Part shown: positions 34,093 through 41,945 of the stretch, piece after piece
Numbering within the stretch: position 1 is the stretch's first letter
Layout: each line of letters opens with the position of its first letter
Assembly: GCF_019038595.1 (NCBI RefSeq)
Contig: NZ_JAHOPF010000002.1
Location: 496,001 to 560,000 of the forward strand
Reading direction: 5' to 3'
Source of the DNA: Kaistella soli
GTDB lineage: Bacteria; Bacteroidota; Bacteroidia; Flavobacteriales; Weeksellaceae
DNA length: 64,000 nt
Notes under the pieces: generated by a model
Told to the model about the DNA's origin: nothing
The model's database searches: none
What the model saw: only the letters and a program-made list of their open reading frames with translations
Translations under genes and position numbers: made by a program

Positions 34093-35310
34093 ATGAATAA
34101 AGAAGCATATATTATCGACGGAACCCGTTCTGCCATTGGAAATTTCAAAGGAAGTTTAGCACCAGTAAGAACAGATGACCTGATGGCTTCCGTGATTAAA
34201 AGCCTTGTAGCCAAAAATCCGGAATTACCTTTGGATAAAATTGATGACGTGATTATCGGCTGCGCCAATCAGGCCGGAGAAGATAACAGAAACGTTGCAA
34301 GAATGGCTCTGCTTTTGGCCGGACTTCCAACCAATGTTCCGGGAGAAACCGTGAACAGGCTTTGTGCATCAGGAATGAGCTCAATTGCTCAGGCGATGAG
34401 AGCGATAAAATCCGGCGAAGGTGATCTTTTTATTGCCGGCGGCGTGGAAGGAATGTCACGCGCACCTTACGCGATTTCAAAGGCAGAAAGCGCTTTTGGA
34501 ACTGATTCTAAGATGTACGATTCGAGTTTCGGATGGCGTTTTGTCAATCCGCAGATGGAAAAAATGTACGGAACAGAAGCCATGGGCAAAACCGCGGAAA
34601 ACCTTGCTGAAATCTATAAAATATCACGCGAGGAACAGGATGAATTCGCTTTGAATTCTCAAATGAAAGCAAAAAAAGCGCAGGAATCCGGAAGATTGGC
34701 AGAAGAAATTTCTGATATCGCGATTCCTCAGAGAAAAGGCGATTCGCTCATTATCAACAAAGACGAATTCATCAAACCCAATTCCACAATGGAAGGTTTA
34801 GGAAAATTGAGAGCAGCTTTTATTAAAGAAAACGGAACCGTAACTGCAGGAAATGCTTCGGGATTAAATGACGGTGCCGCTGCAGTGCTCATTGCTTCAG
34901 ATGACGCGGTAAAAAATTACGGACTGAAACCTTTAGCGAAAATCGTAAGTTCCGCCGTTGTGGGAGTTGAACCCCGAATTATGGGAATCGGACCTGTTGA
35001 CGCTACAAAACTGGCATTAAAAAGAGCCAATCTCACTTTAGACCAAATTGATATCATCGAACTGAACGAAGCCTTCGCGGCGCAAAGTATAGCGTGTCTG
35101 AAGGAACTTGGAATCGCAAACGACGATGCAAGAGTAAATGTGAACGGCGGTGCAATTGCACTTGGTCACCCGCTTGGAATGAGCGGTACGCGGATTACCT
35201 ATTCTGCGGCTTTGGAACTGAATAAAACCGGCAAAAAATATGCATTGGCTACAATGTGTATCGGTGTTGGACAAGGCTACGCGGTGATTCTTGAAAACCC
35301 GAATATTTAA
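34093..35310 (+). CDS. pcaF: 3-Oxoadipyl-CoA thiolase
   Basis: This 405-residue thiolase cleaves 3-oxoadipyl-CoA to succinyl-CoA and acetyl-CoA, ending the pathway. The nucleophile is C91 in VNRLCASGMSS; H359 is in GGAIALGHPLGMSGTR; and the second cysteine is C389 in TMCIGVGQG. The sequence PQMEKMYGTEAMGKTAENLA follows the loop that in PcaF differs from acetoacetyl-CoA thiolases. Its location in the cat operon makes the adipyl substrate likely. A bidirectional terminator follows. Confidence 0.92.
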   Translation: MNKEAYIIDGTRSAIGNFKGSLAPVRTDDLMASVIKSLVAKNPELPLDKIDDVIIGCANQAGEDNRNVARMALLLAGLPTNVPGETVNRLCASGMSSIAQAMRAIKSGEGDLFIAGGVEGMSRAPYAISKAESAFGTDSKMYDSSFGWRFVNPQMEKMYGTEAMGKTAENLAEIYKISREEQDEFALNSQMKAKKAQESGRLAEEISDIAIPQRKGDSLIINKDEFIKPNSTMEGLGKLRAAFIKENGTVTAGNASGLNDGAAAVLIASDDAVKNYGLKPLAKIVSSAVVGVEPRIMGIGPVDATKLALKRANLTLDQIDIIELNEAFAAQSIACLKELGIANDDARVNVNGGAIALGHPLGMSGTRITYSAALELNKTGKKYALATMCIGVGQGYAVILENPNI

Positions 35311-35324
35311 AGAACATTCATAAA

Positions 35325-35360
35325 ATAAAAAACTGCTGAAAATTCAGCAGTTTTTTTTTA
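35325..35360. terminator. Bidirectional terminator of the cat operon and the convergent SDR gene
   Basis: AAAACTGCTGAA and TTCAGCAGTTTT form a 12-bp stem around AA (about 35328-35357), followed by a T run on the plus strand and preceded by an A-rich run for the minus strand. The SDR stop codon lies at its edge. Confidence 0.8.
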
Positions 35361-36113
35361 TAAGTTAATACCTCCGGAAACTTCAATCCTCTGTCCGTTA
35401 ATCCATTTCGAGTCTTCCGTACAGAGAAATGCAACCACAGAACCGATATCTTCGGGAAGTCCGACTCTTCCTAGGGCAGTATTTTCGGCAATGTGTTTAT
35501 TGATTTCTTTATTGTCGCGAACGGTGCCACCACCAAAATCGGTTTCAATAGCTCCGGGCGCAACGGTATTTACACGGATTTGCCTTTTTCCGATTTCCAT
35601 CGCCCAGTATTTGGTCATGGTCGTGATCGCCGCTTTAAAACTTGCATATACCGAATTGCCAACCATCGAAAACCGCGACAAGCCGCTTCCTATATTGATA
35701 ATTCCACCGCCGTCATTCATATACTTGAGCATACTTTGGGTAAAAAAATATGGGCTTTTCACATGAACGTTCATCAGAGTATCGAAAGTTTTTTCATCAG
35801 TTTCACCTAAAATTGTGCGCAAACCGATTCCGGCGTTGTTGATGAGAAAATCTATTTTCTGACCGCTAAATTTTTCGTTAAGAACTTTTTCTACATTCTT
35901 AAAGAAATCTTCAAAACCAGACTGATTATCCATACTTAACTGAAGAAAAGCGGTCTTTTGGCCCAATTTTTCTATTTCGAGGGCAGTTTGGGCTGCTTCA
36001 TCTCCTTTCGAATGGTAGGTGAAAATAACGTCAATTCCTTTTTTGGCGAGACTTAATGCCATATCTTTTCCCAAACCGCGGCTGGCTCCTGTTACTAATG
36101 CTATTTTGCTCAT
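35358..36113 (-). CDS. Short-chain dehydrogenase/reductase
   Basis: This 251-residue classical SDR has the cofactor motif TGASRGLG (8-15), NNAG at 92-95, the catalytic S143, Y156 and K160 (YASFK), and PGAIETDF. The C-terminus WINGQRIEVSGGINL is typical of the 3-ketoacyl-reductase/glucose-dehydrogenase-like group. The basic residue after the glycine motif suggests NADP(H). It lies 21 bp after a DUF1801 gene on the same strand. The substrate is unknown. Confidence 0.88.
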   Translation of the reverse strand: MSKIALVTGASRGLGKDMALSLAKKGIDVIFTYHSKGDEAAQTALEIEKLGQKTAFLQLSMDNQSGFEDFFKNVEKVLNEKFSGQKIDFLINNAGIGLRTILGETDEKTFDTLMNVHVKSPYFFTQSMLKYMNDGGGIINIGSGLSRFSMVGNSVYASFKAAITTMTKYWAMEIGKRQIRVNTVAPGAIETDFGGGTVRDNKEINKHIAENTALGRVGLPEDIGSVVAFLCTEDSKWINGQRIEVSGGINL

Positions 36114-36134
36114 ATTATAAATTTTAAATTTATG

Positions 36135-36575
36135 TTACTGACCATTATATTTTAGCCCCATTTTTTTTTTGGCAGATTTCAAAGATTCTGTGATGAGATT
36201 CTTAAGAACATCTTTATCTAACTCATCGAGCTTTTTGAAATAAATGCATCCGCCGTTTCCCTTTTTTATTTTTCCTAAATCCTCTACCAGCTTACTCTCT
36301 TTTTCCGAACCGCAATTCGTAATGTACAAAGAGAATGCTGACTTTCTGGGAGAAAATCCGATCCTGCACATATCACCTTCACGCCCACTTTCATATTGGT
36401 AATGGTAAGAACCGAAACCGATGATGGACGGTCCCCACATGGTGGCTTTCTCGCCGGAAAGTTCTTCCATGATGCTGACGAGTTCAAAACTGTCTTTCTG
36501 TTTCTTTTCGTCGGAGCTCAGAATAAACTCTTCAACGCTGAGTGCTGTGGGTTTTGTTTTATTTTCGGATATCAT
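36135..36575 (-). CDS. DUF1801 domain protein
   Basis: The 146-residue protein contains the DUF1801 core: ELVSIMEELSGEKATMWGPSIIGFGSYHYQYE, GFSPRKSAFSLYI, then GGCIYFKKLDELDKDVLKNLI. The domain is common in Bacteroidota, resembles the YdhG/CyaY-like fold and has no proven function. It is in the same direction as the SDR gene. A dispersed hairpin repeat lies upstream. Confidence 0.85.
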   Translation of the reverse strand: MISENKTKPTALSVEEFILSSDEKKQKDSFELVSIMEELSGEKATMWGPSIIGFGSYHYQYESGREGDMCRIGFSPRKSAFSLYITNCGSEKESKLVEDLGKIKKGNGGCIYFKKLDELDKDVLKNLITESLKSAKKKMGLKYNGQ

Positions 36576-36616
36576 CTATTTTTTTATCATTCCGGAAGAA
36601 AAACGGGGCTTCATCC

Positions 36617-36705
36617 TAGCCCCCGATTGCAGTGGAAATCCTTTTTTCAGCGGCGGCAAAGCCGCCGCTGAAAAAAGATTGTAACGGAAAGCGGGACCTA
36701 GCCGC
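36617..36705 (+). repeat. Dispersed hairpin repeat, copy B
   Basis: A GCCCCCGATTG start is followed by a perfect 16-bp stem (36642-36657 with 36661-36676) around AAA; its core is GCGGCGGC-AAA-GCCGCCGC. AACGGAAAGCGGGA follows. The hairpin core equals that of copy C. It fills most of the gap between the DUF1801 and VOC genes. Confidence 0.75.
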
Positions 36706-36741
36706 CGGAAAAAGCGGGAACTGTCCTGCTCCTAAAATAAA

Positions 36742-37188
36742 TTAATGTGACTGTACTTTCGCAGGATCATCGTAATTCACCATCCAGTTGATACCGAATT
36801 TATCGGTCCACATACCAAAATAGGCGCCCCAAAACGTGTCGGCAAGCGGCATTGTTACGTTTCCGCCTTCAGAAAGCCCGTTGAAAAGGCGCTCTGCTTC
36901 TTCCTTGGAATCCGTGTTGATGGAAAGTGAAATGTTATTTCCAGCTTTGTGGTCGTGCATGCCGGGCATTGTATCGCTTCCCATCAGGATTGTTTCCTGA
37001 GAAATCGGCAGCGTTACGTGCATCACCCGGTTTTTAATTTCTTCCGACATTGGCGGCATTCCTTCCTGTGGAGGCATATCTCCGAATTTCCCGATCATCG
37101 GGAATTCTCCGCCGAAAACGGATTTGTAAAAATTGAAGGCTTCTTCGCAGTTGCCGTCGAATGTTAAATACGCATTTACCTGTGCCAT
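36742..37188 (-). CDS. VOC-superfamily protein, PhnB-like
   Basis: This 148-residue protein begins QVNAYLTFDGNCEEAFNFYKSVFGGEF, a PhnB/glyoxalase-like signature, and ends FGAYFGMW-type WGAYFGMWTDKFGINWMVNYD. The methionine- and proline-rich loop after residue 33 (DMPPQEGMPPMS) is usual in this subgroup. Members are annotated as PhnB or as 3-demethylubiquinone methyltransferase-like, but no activity is firmly known. Confidence 0.87.
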   Translation of the reverse strand: MAQVNAYLTFDGNCEEAFNFYKSVFGGEFPMIGKFGDMPPQEGMPPMSEEIKNRVMHVTLPISQETILMGSDTMPGMHDHKAGNNISLSINTDSKEEAERLFNGLSEGGNVTMPLADTFWGAYFGMWTDKFGINWMVNYDDPAKVQSH

Positions 37189-37222
37189 AGTTCTTATTTT
37201 TATTGTTTGTTTTTTGATTTGT

Positions 37223-37684
37223 TTATTGGAGAGAAAGTTCCATTTTGATATTACATCTCTCGTAAGGCGTTTCGGCGTCTACCGGAACTTCAGTGAAACC
37301 GAACTTTTTATACATTTCAATGGCGGGAGTTAAACTTCGGTTGGAAAGTAAAATCACTTTCTCTGTTCCCAATTTCTTTGCTTCTTCAATACAGTGCGTC
37401 ATGAGAAGTTTTCCGATTCCGCGGCCTTTAAACTCTTCGGTTACAGCCATTTTCGCAAGCTCATAAACACCGTGCTCTTTTAGTAAAGAAGCTGTTCCAA
37501 CAATCTTGTCTCCAGCTTTTGCAAGATAAATTCTGCCGCCTTTTTCAAGGATTTCTGTTTCAGGATTGGAAAGCTGATGTGCATCGAATGGCTCGACCAC
37601 AAAATACTTCTGAAGCCATTCCACATTCAGATTTTTAAAATCTTCTCTGTATTTCGGTTCAAAACCGACAATTTCTATTTTCAT
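37223..37684 (-). CDS. GNAT-family N-acetyltransferase
   Basis: From the ATG at 37684 the protein has 153 residues. The acetyl-CoA site is in ELAKMAVTEEFKGRGIGKLLM (motif A), followed by VILLSNRSLTPAIEMYKKFGFTEVP (motif B). The upstream extension in the same frame (to 37732) lacks family similarity and overlaps the preceding gene, so it is rejected. The start overlaps the stop of the upstream membrane-protein gene by 4 bp. The acceptor is unknown. Confidence 0.87.
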   Translation of the reverse strand: MKIEIVGFEPKYREDFKNLNVEWLQKYFVVEPFDAHQLSNPETEILEKGGRIYLAKAGDKIVGTASLLKEHGVYELAKMAVTEEFKGRGIGKLLMTHCIEEAKKLGTEKVILLSNRSLTPAIEMYKKFGFTEVPVDAETPYERCNIKMELSLQ

Positions 37685-38082
37685 AACCTTCTTTTTTGAG
37701 TGAGATCCCTGCCAACAAACACGAGTCCCCATGCTCCGATCCCTAAAATCGAGAACCAGAATGGCGACGGAATCGTAACCATCATATAAACCGAAATTAA
37801 AACAAATACAGCCCCGAGGATGAAAACCGGTGCGCGACTGCTGTCCCTTGCGATTTTACTTGCTACAAAACCTCCGCAAACTGCTCCGGCAGCGTAGGAA
37901 ATAATTACAAAGAAAAGTGCCATAAACGGTGCTGTTTCTACATATTTACGGATGACTTCGGGATCATTGCTGTTGCTTCCGGCCGGCAGCGGATAAAGCA
38001 TGTGACCGATATACTGTACAATTCCCACGATGATGGAAGTGGCTACAATCCCTGCTATCACGGCAAATATCTGTCTTAGCAT
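37681..38082 (-). CDS. Small membrane protein of unknown function
   Basis: This 133-residue protein has four hydrophobic helices (about 3-28, 52-75, 85-103, 107-122). A loop with YPLPAGSNSNDPEVIRKYV lies between the first two. I do not recognise a named family. It is translationally coupled to the GNAT gene (4-bp overlap) and follows the secreted-protein gene by 2 bp, so the three are probably co-expressed. Confidence 0.7.
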   Translation of the reverse strand: MLRQIFAVIAGIVATSIIVGIVQYIGHMLYPLPAGSNSNDPEVIRKYVETAPFMALFFVIISYAAGAVCGGFVASKIARDSSRAPVFILGAVFVLISVYMMVTIPSPFWFSILGIGAWGLVFVGRDLTQKRRL

Positions 38083-38084
38083 TA

Positions 38085-38555
38085 TTATTGGTTTTTCCAG
38101 TTGGTTTTAAAATGTAGTGTTCCGTCATAATTTGTCCAGTCGCCGATGAATTCGATGTACTGCTGTCCGATTTTTTCTGTCTTTCTGTCCCAGATAAAGG
38201 TATAAATAAATTTTCCTTTCAGTATACCTGAATGTTTTCCATTAGGTTCTTCGGCCAGCTCATATTCACCGAAAACGGTACTTCTTTTTTTACCGTCTTT
38301 ATATTGGGTGATTTTCAGTTTTCCTTCAAATTTGGAATAATTATTTTCCACCAGCGAGTAACCGGAAACGAAATACTCCTGATCATTTTTACGGTTCTGC
38401 TCAGAAATCTTGATTTTCACTTTAATCGGCTCTTTATCACCGCCAATCGTTCCGGTGTAAGGCTGGGATTTATTCAGCCAGACCTCAGCAATATTGGGCA
38501 TCTGAGAAAATGCGAAAGAACTGAAGACCAAAAAAAGGAGCAAATATTTTTTCAT
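38085..38555 (-). CDS. Secreted protein of unknown function
   Basis: This 156-residue protein starts with a clear Sec signal peptide (MKKYLLLFLVFSSFAFSQ) and continues as a beta-rich domain with many lysines, including KITQYKDGKKRSTVFGEYEL and IEFIGDWTNYDGTLHF. It may be a small lipocalin-like or beta-sandwich envelope protein, but no motif proves that. It lies between the DUF1569 gene (18 bp upstream) and the small membrane protein. Confidence 0.7.
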   Translation of the reverse strand: MKKYLLLFLVFSSFAFSQMPNIAEVWLNKSQPYTGTIGGDKEPIKVKIKISEQNRKNDQEYFVSGYSLVENNYSKFEGKLKITQYKDGKKRSTVFGEYELAEEPNGKHSGILKGKFIYTFIWDRKTEKIGQQYIEFIGDWTNYDGTLHFKTNWKNQ

Positions 38556-38573
38556 TTTGTGTTGTTTAAGGCT

Positions 38574-39038
38574 TTAAACTCCAAACTGATCCAAATGGTG
38601 ATTAAGGTGTTTCGCCAGCATGTTGTTCCATTCCTGGGCGGTAAGTTTCCCGAAAGAATGTGACATTTTACCATCGAAAGCTTCTCTTCCCAGCTGCTGT
38701 GTTTTCTGAATAAAACCGATCAGCCGTTTTTTTTCTTCCTCGAAATTTTTGTTTCCTTTGATGATAAACATTGGTCCCGTAGGAAGATTCTGTTTATATG
38801 GAAGCTCGTTCACGGTTTTTGATTTCACGAAGTTTTTTAACAGAAATCCTGCAATGAAATTGGGCTTCGGATGTTTTTCCTGTTCGTAAATAGTTTCATA
38901 AGCCACATTGAGATGAGCGAGCACCTGATCCACGCTCATTGTCCCCCATTTTCCTGGAGTTTCCGGAGTAAGGCTGTTGATTCTGTCGATGTAATTCTGG
39001 GCGTCTTTGGCGTCGAAAATGTTCTGCATGGTTTTCAA
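38574..39038 (-). CDS. DUF1569 (DinB-like) protein
   Basis: The 154-residue protein is a helical bundle with the DUF1569 features WGTMSVDQVLAHLNVAYE near residue 32 and EWNNMLAKHLNHHLDQFGV at the end. The histidines (HLN, HLNHH) are the usual metal-binding residues of the DinB/YfiT superfamily. A second ATG at 39029 could be the start. A -7 element lies 17 bp upstream, making this probably the first gene of a minus-strand run that continues to the GNAT and VOC genes. Confidence 0.82.
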   Translation of the reverse strand: MKTMQNIFDAKDAQNYIDRINSLTPETPGKWGTMSVDQVLAHLNVAYETIYEQEKHPKPNFIAGFLLKNFVKSKTVNELPYKQNLPTGPMFIIKGNKNFEEEKKRLIGFIQKTQQLGREAFDGKMSHSFGKLTAQEWNNMLAKHLNHHLDQFGV

Positions 39039-39055
39039 GTATATTTAGAGAAAAT

Positions 39056-39063
39056 CAAAGTTA
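39056..39063 (-). promoter_or_regulatory. -7 promoter element of the DUF1569 gene cluster
   Basis: The minus strand reads TAACTTTG, matching TAnnTTTG, 17 bp before the ATG at 39038. Confidence 0.5.
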
Positions 39064-39101
39064 AGCAATTTGGAAAACAAGTGGTAATAACACCTCAAAA
39101 A

Positions 39102-39662
39102 TTATTTTTCACTTCTTATTCTGCTTAAAGTTTCCTGAGAAATCCCAAGATAACTTGCTATCATCCCCAGCGGAGCGCGCAAAATAATATCAGGATTTTC
39201 CGCCATCAGCTGCGCGTATTTTTCTTTGGCAGTCATATACTGGAGGGAAGAAATTCTGTTCGACATCTGTATCATCAGATTTCCCAGAATATATCGGCTG
39301 AAATTGGCAAAAGTGAGAGAAACCGAGCAGAATTCTTCAAGCTTCTGAAAGTTACAAGTAACGATTTCGGATTTTTCAAGCGTTTCAATATTGTACCTTG
39401 TGGGCTGATCCTTAAAAAGGGTATCAATATTCGCCGTGAGTTTTCCTTCGGAATAAAAATTAGTGGTGATATCCTTTCCGTTTTCATAGTAAAACATCCG
39501 CAGTAAGCCTTTTTCAACGAAAAATACTGTTCGGTTATACTGATTCTGGTGGCTCAGAAGCTCACCTTTCCGATACACTTTAAACTCACATTCCTCCTTT
39601 AAAAATCTTTCAATTTCGGTATCCAGTTTTATATGCTGCCTAAGGTGCTCAATGATGGTCAT
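39102..39662 (-). CDS. Crp/Fnr-family transcriptional regulator
   Basis: This 186-residue regulator has a cyclic-nucleotide-binding-like beta barrel (about 20-110, with YRKGELLSHQNQYNRTVFFVEKG) and a dimerisation helix. The C-terminal helix-turn-helix APLGMIASYLGISQETLSRIRSEK is unusually short, ending just after the recognition helix, as in many Bacteroidota members. No cysteine cluster for iron-sulfur binding is present. It is encoded after the TolC-type export system on the same strand but has its own promoter. It is a candidate for the palindrome at 43407. Confidence 0.88.
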   Translation of the reverse strand: MTIIEHLRQHIKLDTEIERFLKEECEFKVYRKGELLSHQNQYNRTVFFVEKGLLRMFYYENGKDITTNFYSEGKLTANIDTLFKDQPTRYNIETLEKSEIVTCNFQKLEEFCSVSLTFANFSRYILGNLMIQMSNRISSLQYMTAKEKYAQLMAENPDIILRAPLGMIASYLGISQETLSRIRSEK

Positions 39663-39678
39663 TCAATAAAAATTTAAA

Positions 39679-39686
39679 CAAAAGTA
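39679..39686 (-). promoter_or_regulatory. -7 promoter element of the Crp/Fnr gene
   Basis: The minus strand reads TACTTTTG (TAnnTTTG), 16 bp before the ATG at 39662 and just after the terminator of the export operon. Confidence 0.5.
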
Positions 39687-39689
39687 AGA

Positions 39690-39722
39690 AAAAAGAGCGC
39701 CCCAAAAATATGGGAACGCCCT
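39690..39722 (-). terminator. Probable terminator of the export operon
   Basis: On the minus strand, AGGGCGTTCCCA and TGGGGCGCTCT can form an imperfect stem (one bulge, G-T pairs) around a 7-base loop, followed by TTTTTTC. Confidence 0.5.
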
Positions 39723-39749
39723 TCACAAGAACATGAAAAACTATTTTTT

Positions 39750-40946
39750 TTACTCCTCAATACCTTTTTCGGTATCAGCAGATAAATGATATTCTTTGAA
39801 TAAGATTTTAATTTTGATCTTCAGTGCCACCCAACCCAAAATAAAAAACACCCAACCTAAGATAAAGAGATGCCAAAGATATTTCTGAGTAAGTTGGTCT
39901 AAACCATGCTGTACAACCATAATTTTAATCGCCTGAAGATATGGTGTCAAAGGAATTATTTCTGTAAATCTGGTGATCATTTCAGGCATTGCGTATGTTG
40001 GCCAGGTAAAACCGCTGATGATGAAAGCAGGCGATGCGATAATCATCAAAATCTGTGTCGCCTTCAGTGCATTCGGGATCAGAATACTTACCAAAACCCC
40101 TAAATTGGTTGAAGCTACTACAAACATTGCGGTTACTAAAAAGAAATTGGATACATTCTCCGGCATCGGGATCTTAAAATACACTCCGCACCAATAAAAA
40201 ATAAGGAGGTTGACATTAGAAAAAAGCCAGACCGGCAGACATTTAATTGCCATCACCAGAACGGCATATTTCTGTTTTCCGGCAAAATCTTTCACAAAAG
40301 AATCTCTTTTAAATTCTTCGGAAAACGTAACCGCCATTGCCAAAAGAATGACCTGCTGTAAAACCACCGCCATCAGAGCAGGCCACATAAAAACCAGATA
40401 ATTGCTGGTGGTGTTGAAAAGCGTAATATAATTCGCTTTGAAAGGTTCAAAGGAAATTTTTGCCTGATCCGCATTCATCCCTTTTTTCTGCAAAGCCTTC
40501 ATTTCCGCACCGGCCGAAAATGTTCCAACGGTCAGCTGAATCGCTTTGGAGGCAAAATTGGCTGTGAGTACATTGGAAGTATTGATATACACATTCAGTT
40601 CCGGATATTTTTTTTGGAGAATACCGGCTTCAAATCTTTCAGGAATAATGACAACGGCTCCGGCTTCTGTTTTTATGACCTCATCTTTTAAAGAAGCAGG
40701 TTCTGCCTGATAATTCAAAACTTTTATGGAATGATTGTCTTCCAGCATATCCACCATCTGCTGTGAGGTTGGAGTTTTATCCTGATCAATTACGATGACC
40801 GGAATATCCGTCACTTTTCCACTCTGATAGGTAAAACCGATTAAAAGCGCGTAAACAAGCGGTGCAAGGAAGAAAACCGAAAGCATGGTGGTGTTCGTAA
40901 AAAACAACCGGAACTCTCTTTTCAAAAGATATTTAATCTGTTTCAT
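39750..40946 (-). CDS. ABC-2 type transporter permease (YhhJ/YbhR-like)
   Basis: The 398-residue protein has one N-terminal membrane helix, a large periplasmic domain (about 45-180, with PVIVIDQDKTPTSQQMVDML) and five further helices, ending FFILGWVALKIKI. This is the ABC2_membrane_3 layout of export permeases. It lies 18 bp after the membrane fusion gene. No ATPase or second permease gene is adjacent, although such systems normally need an ATP-binding partner. It probably exports drugs or lipophilic compounds through TolC. Confidence 0.88.
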   Translation of the reverse strand: MKQIKYLLKREFRLFFTNTTMLSVFFLAPLVYALLIGFTYQSGKVTDIPVIVIDQDKTPTSQQMVDMLEDNHSIKVLNYQAEPASLKDEVIKTEAGAVVIIPERFEAGILQKKYPELNVYINTSNVLTANFASKAIQLTVGTFSAGAEMKALQKKGMNADQAKISFEPFKANYITLFNTTSNYLVFMWPALMAVVLQQVILLAMAVTFSEEFKRDSFVKDFAGKQKYAVLVMAIKCLPVWLFSNVNLLIFYWCGVYFKIPMPENVSNFFLVTAMFVVASTNLGVLVSILIPNALKATQILMIIASPAFIISGFTWPTYAMPEMITRFTEIIPLTPYLQAIKIMVVQHGLDQLTQKYLWHLFILGWVFFILGWVALKIKIKILFKEYHLSADTEKGIEE

Positions 40947-40964
40947 GTCCTGTGATTTTTTAAA

Positions 40965-41924
40965 TTATTTTAAAATCACACTTGAATTCACCAACAGATT
41001 GTTCGCCTGTGCCACGTCACTGGGGATTACCTTAATTTCGTATACTGCGTCTTCCGGCTGATAATCGGGGAAAGCGGTGGTAATATCCGCGTATTTAGTC
41101 AATTGTCTGATCGCAACTATTTTTCCTGCAAATTCTTTGTTTCCGTGAGTTGATTTTAGATTCACAGTCATTCCCTTCTGATAATCAGCAATTTTACTTT
41201 CCGGAATGGTAAATCTGAAATACGTTGTATTGGGAATATACCCGTTGAACAATGCGTAACCCGCGGTTGCCAGTTCGCCTACATTTAAAGTGATGGTTTC
41301 AATTTCCATGTCGTTGGTTGCGATAATGTATCTTTCAGAATACGCTACATTCGCTTCCTGTAAAGCGCCTCTCGCCTGGTTTTCCTGGCCCGCGGCCATG
41401 TCAATTTTCTCTAATCTAGTTCCCATTTCCACATCATGCAGTTCTGCATTTGCTGCTTCGTACTGGGCTTTTGCGCCCTGAAGCTTGGCATACGTTTCAT
41501 CATAATTCTGGGGAGAAAGCAGACTGTCTCTGTACATATTCTGTGCTCTGCTGTACGATTTCTGTGCATATTCATACTGCTGCTGCAAACCTTTCTGCTT
41601 GGCTTTCAACTGCTTCAGCTGATCTGGGGTCGCACCGTTTTTTGCCAGTCTTGCCTGTGCAGATGCGGCGGCTGTAGCACCTTTTGCCTGCGCAATTTTT
41701 GCTGAAACTTCCGGAACATCAAGCATCGCCAAAGTATCACCAGCTTTCACCGTTTGTCCTTCTTCCACATAAATCTTCAAAATTCTTCCGGTAACTTTCG
41801 GTGCGAAAGCGATAACTTCTTTTTTGGTTTTTCCTTCAATAAGTTTTTGAGGAGTTTCCTGCTTACATGCAGTTACTGAGATTAATCCTGCCAGAGCGAA
41901 ATATTTAAGCATATAGTTTTTCAT
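40965..41924 (-). CDS. HlyD-family membrane fusion lipoprotein
   Basis: This 319-residue protein links the permease to the outer membrane channel. The signal peptide ends in a lipobox with C20 (ISVTAC), so it is a lipoprotein. A barrel-sandwich (biotinyl-lipoyl-like) half-motif follows: IAFAPKVTGRILKIYVEEGQTVKAGDTLAMLD (about 39-70). A long coiled coil (about 75-190) is rich in alanine and glutamine. The second lipoyl half and a beta barrel come after it. The gene is between tolC (21 bp) and the permease (18 bp). Confidence 0.9.
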   Translation of the reverse strand: MKNYMLKYFALAGLISVTACKQETPQKLIEGKTKKEVIAFAPKVTGRILKIYVEEGQTVKAGDTLAMLDVPEVSAKIAQAKGATAAASAQARLAKNGATPDQLKQLKAKQKGLQQQYEYAQKSYSRAQNMYRDSLLSPQNYDETYAKLQGAKAQYEAANAELHDVEMGTRLEKIDMAAGQENQARGALQEANVAYSERYIIATNDMEIETITLNVGELATAGYALFNGYIPNTTYFRFTIPESKIADYQKGMTVNLKSTHGNKEFAGKIVAIRQLTKYADITTAFPDYQPEDAVYEIKVIPSDVAQANNLLVNSSVILK

Positions 41925-41945
41925 TGTAATGTTATTGTTTTATAA

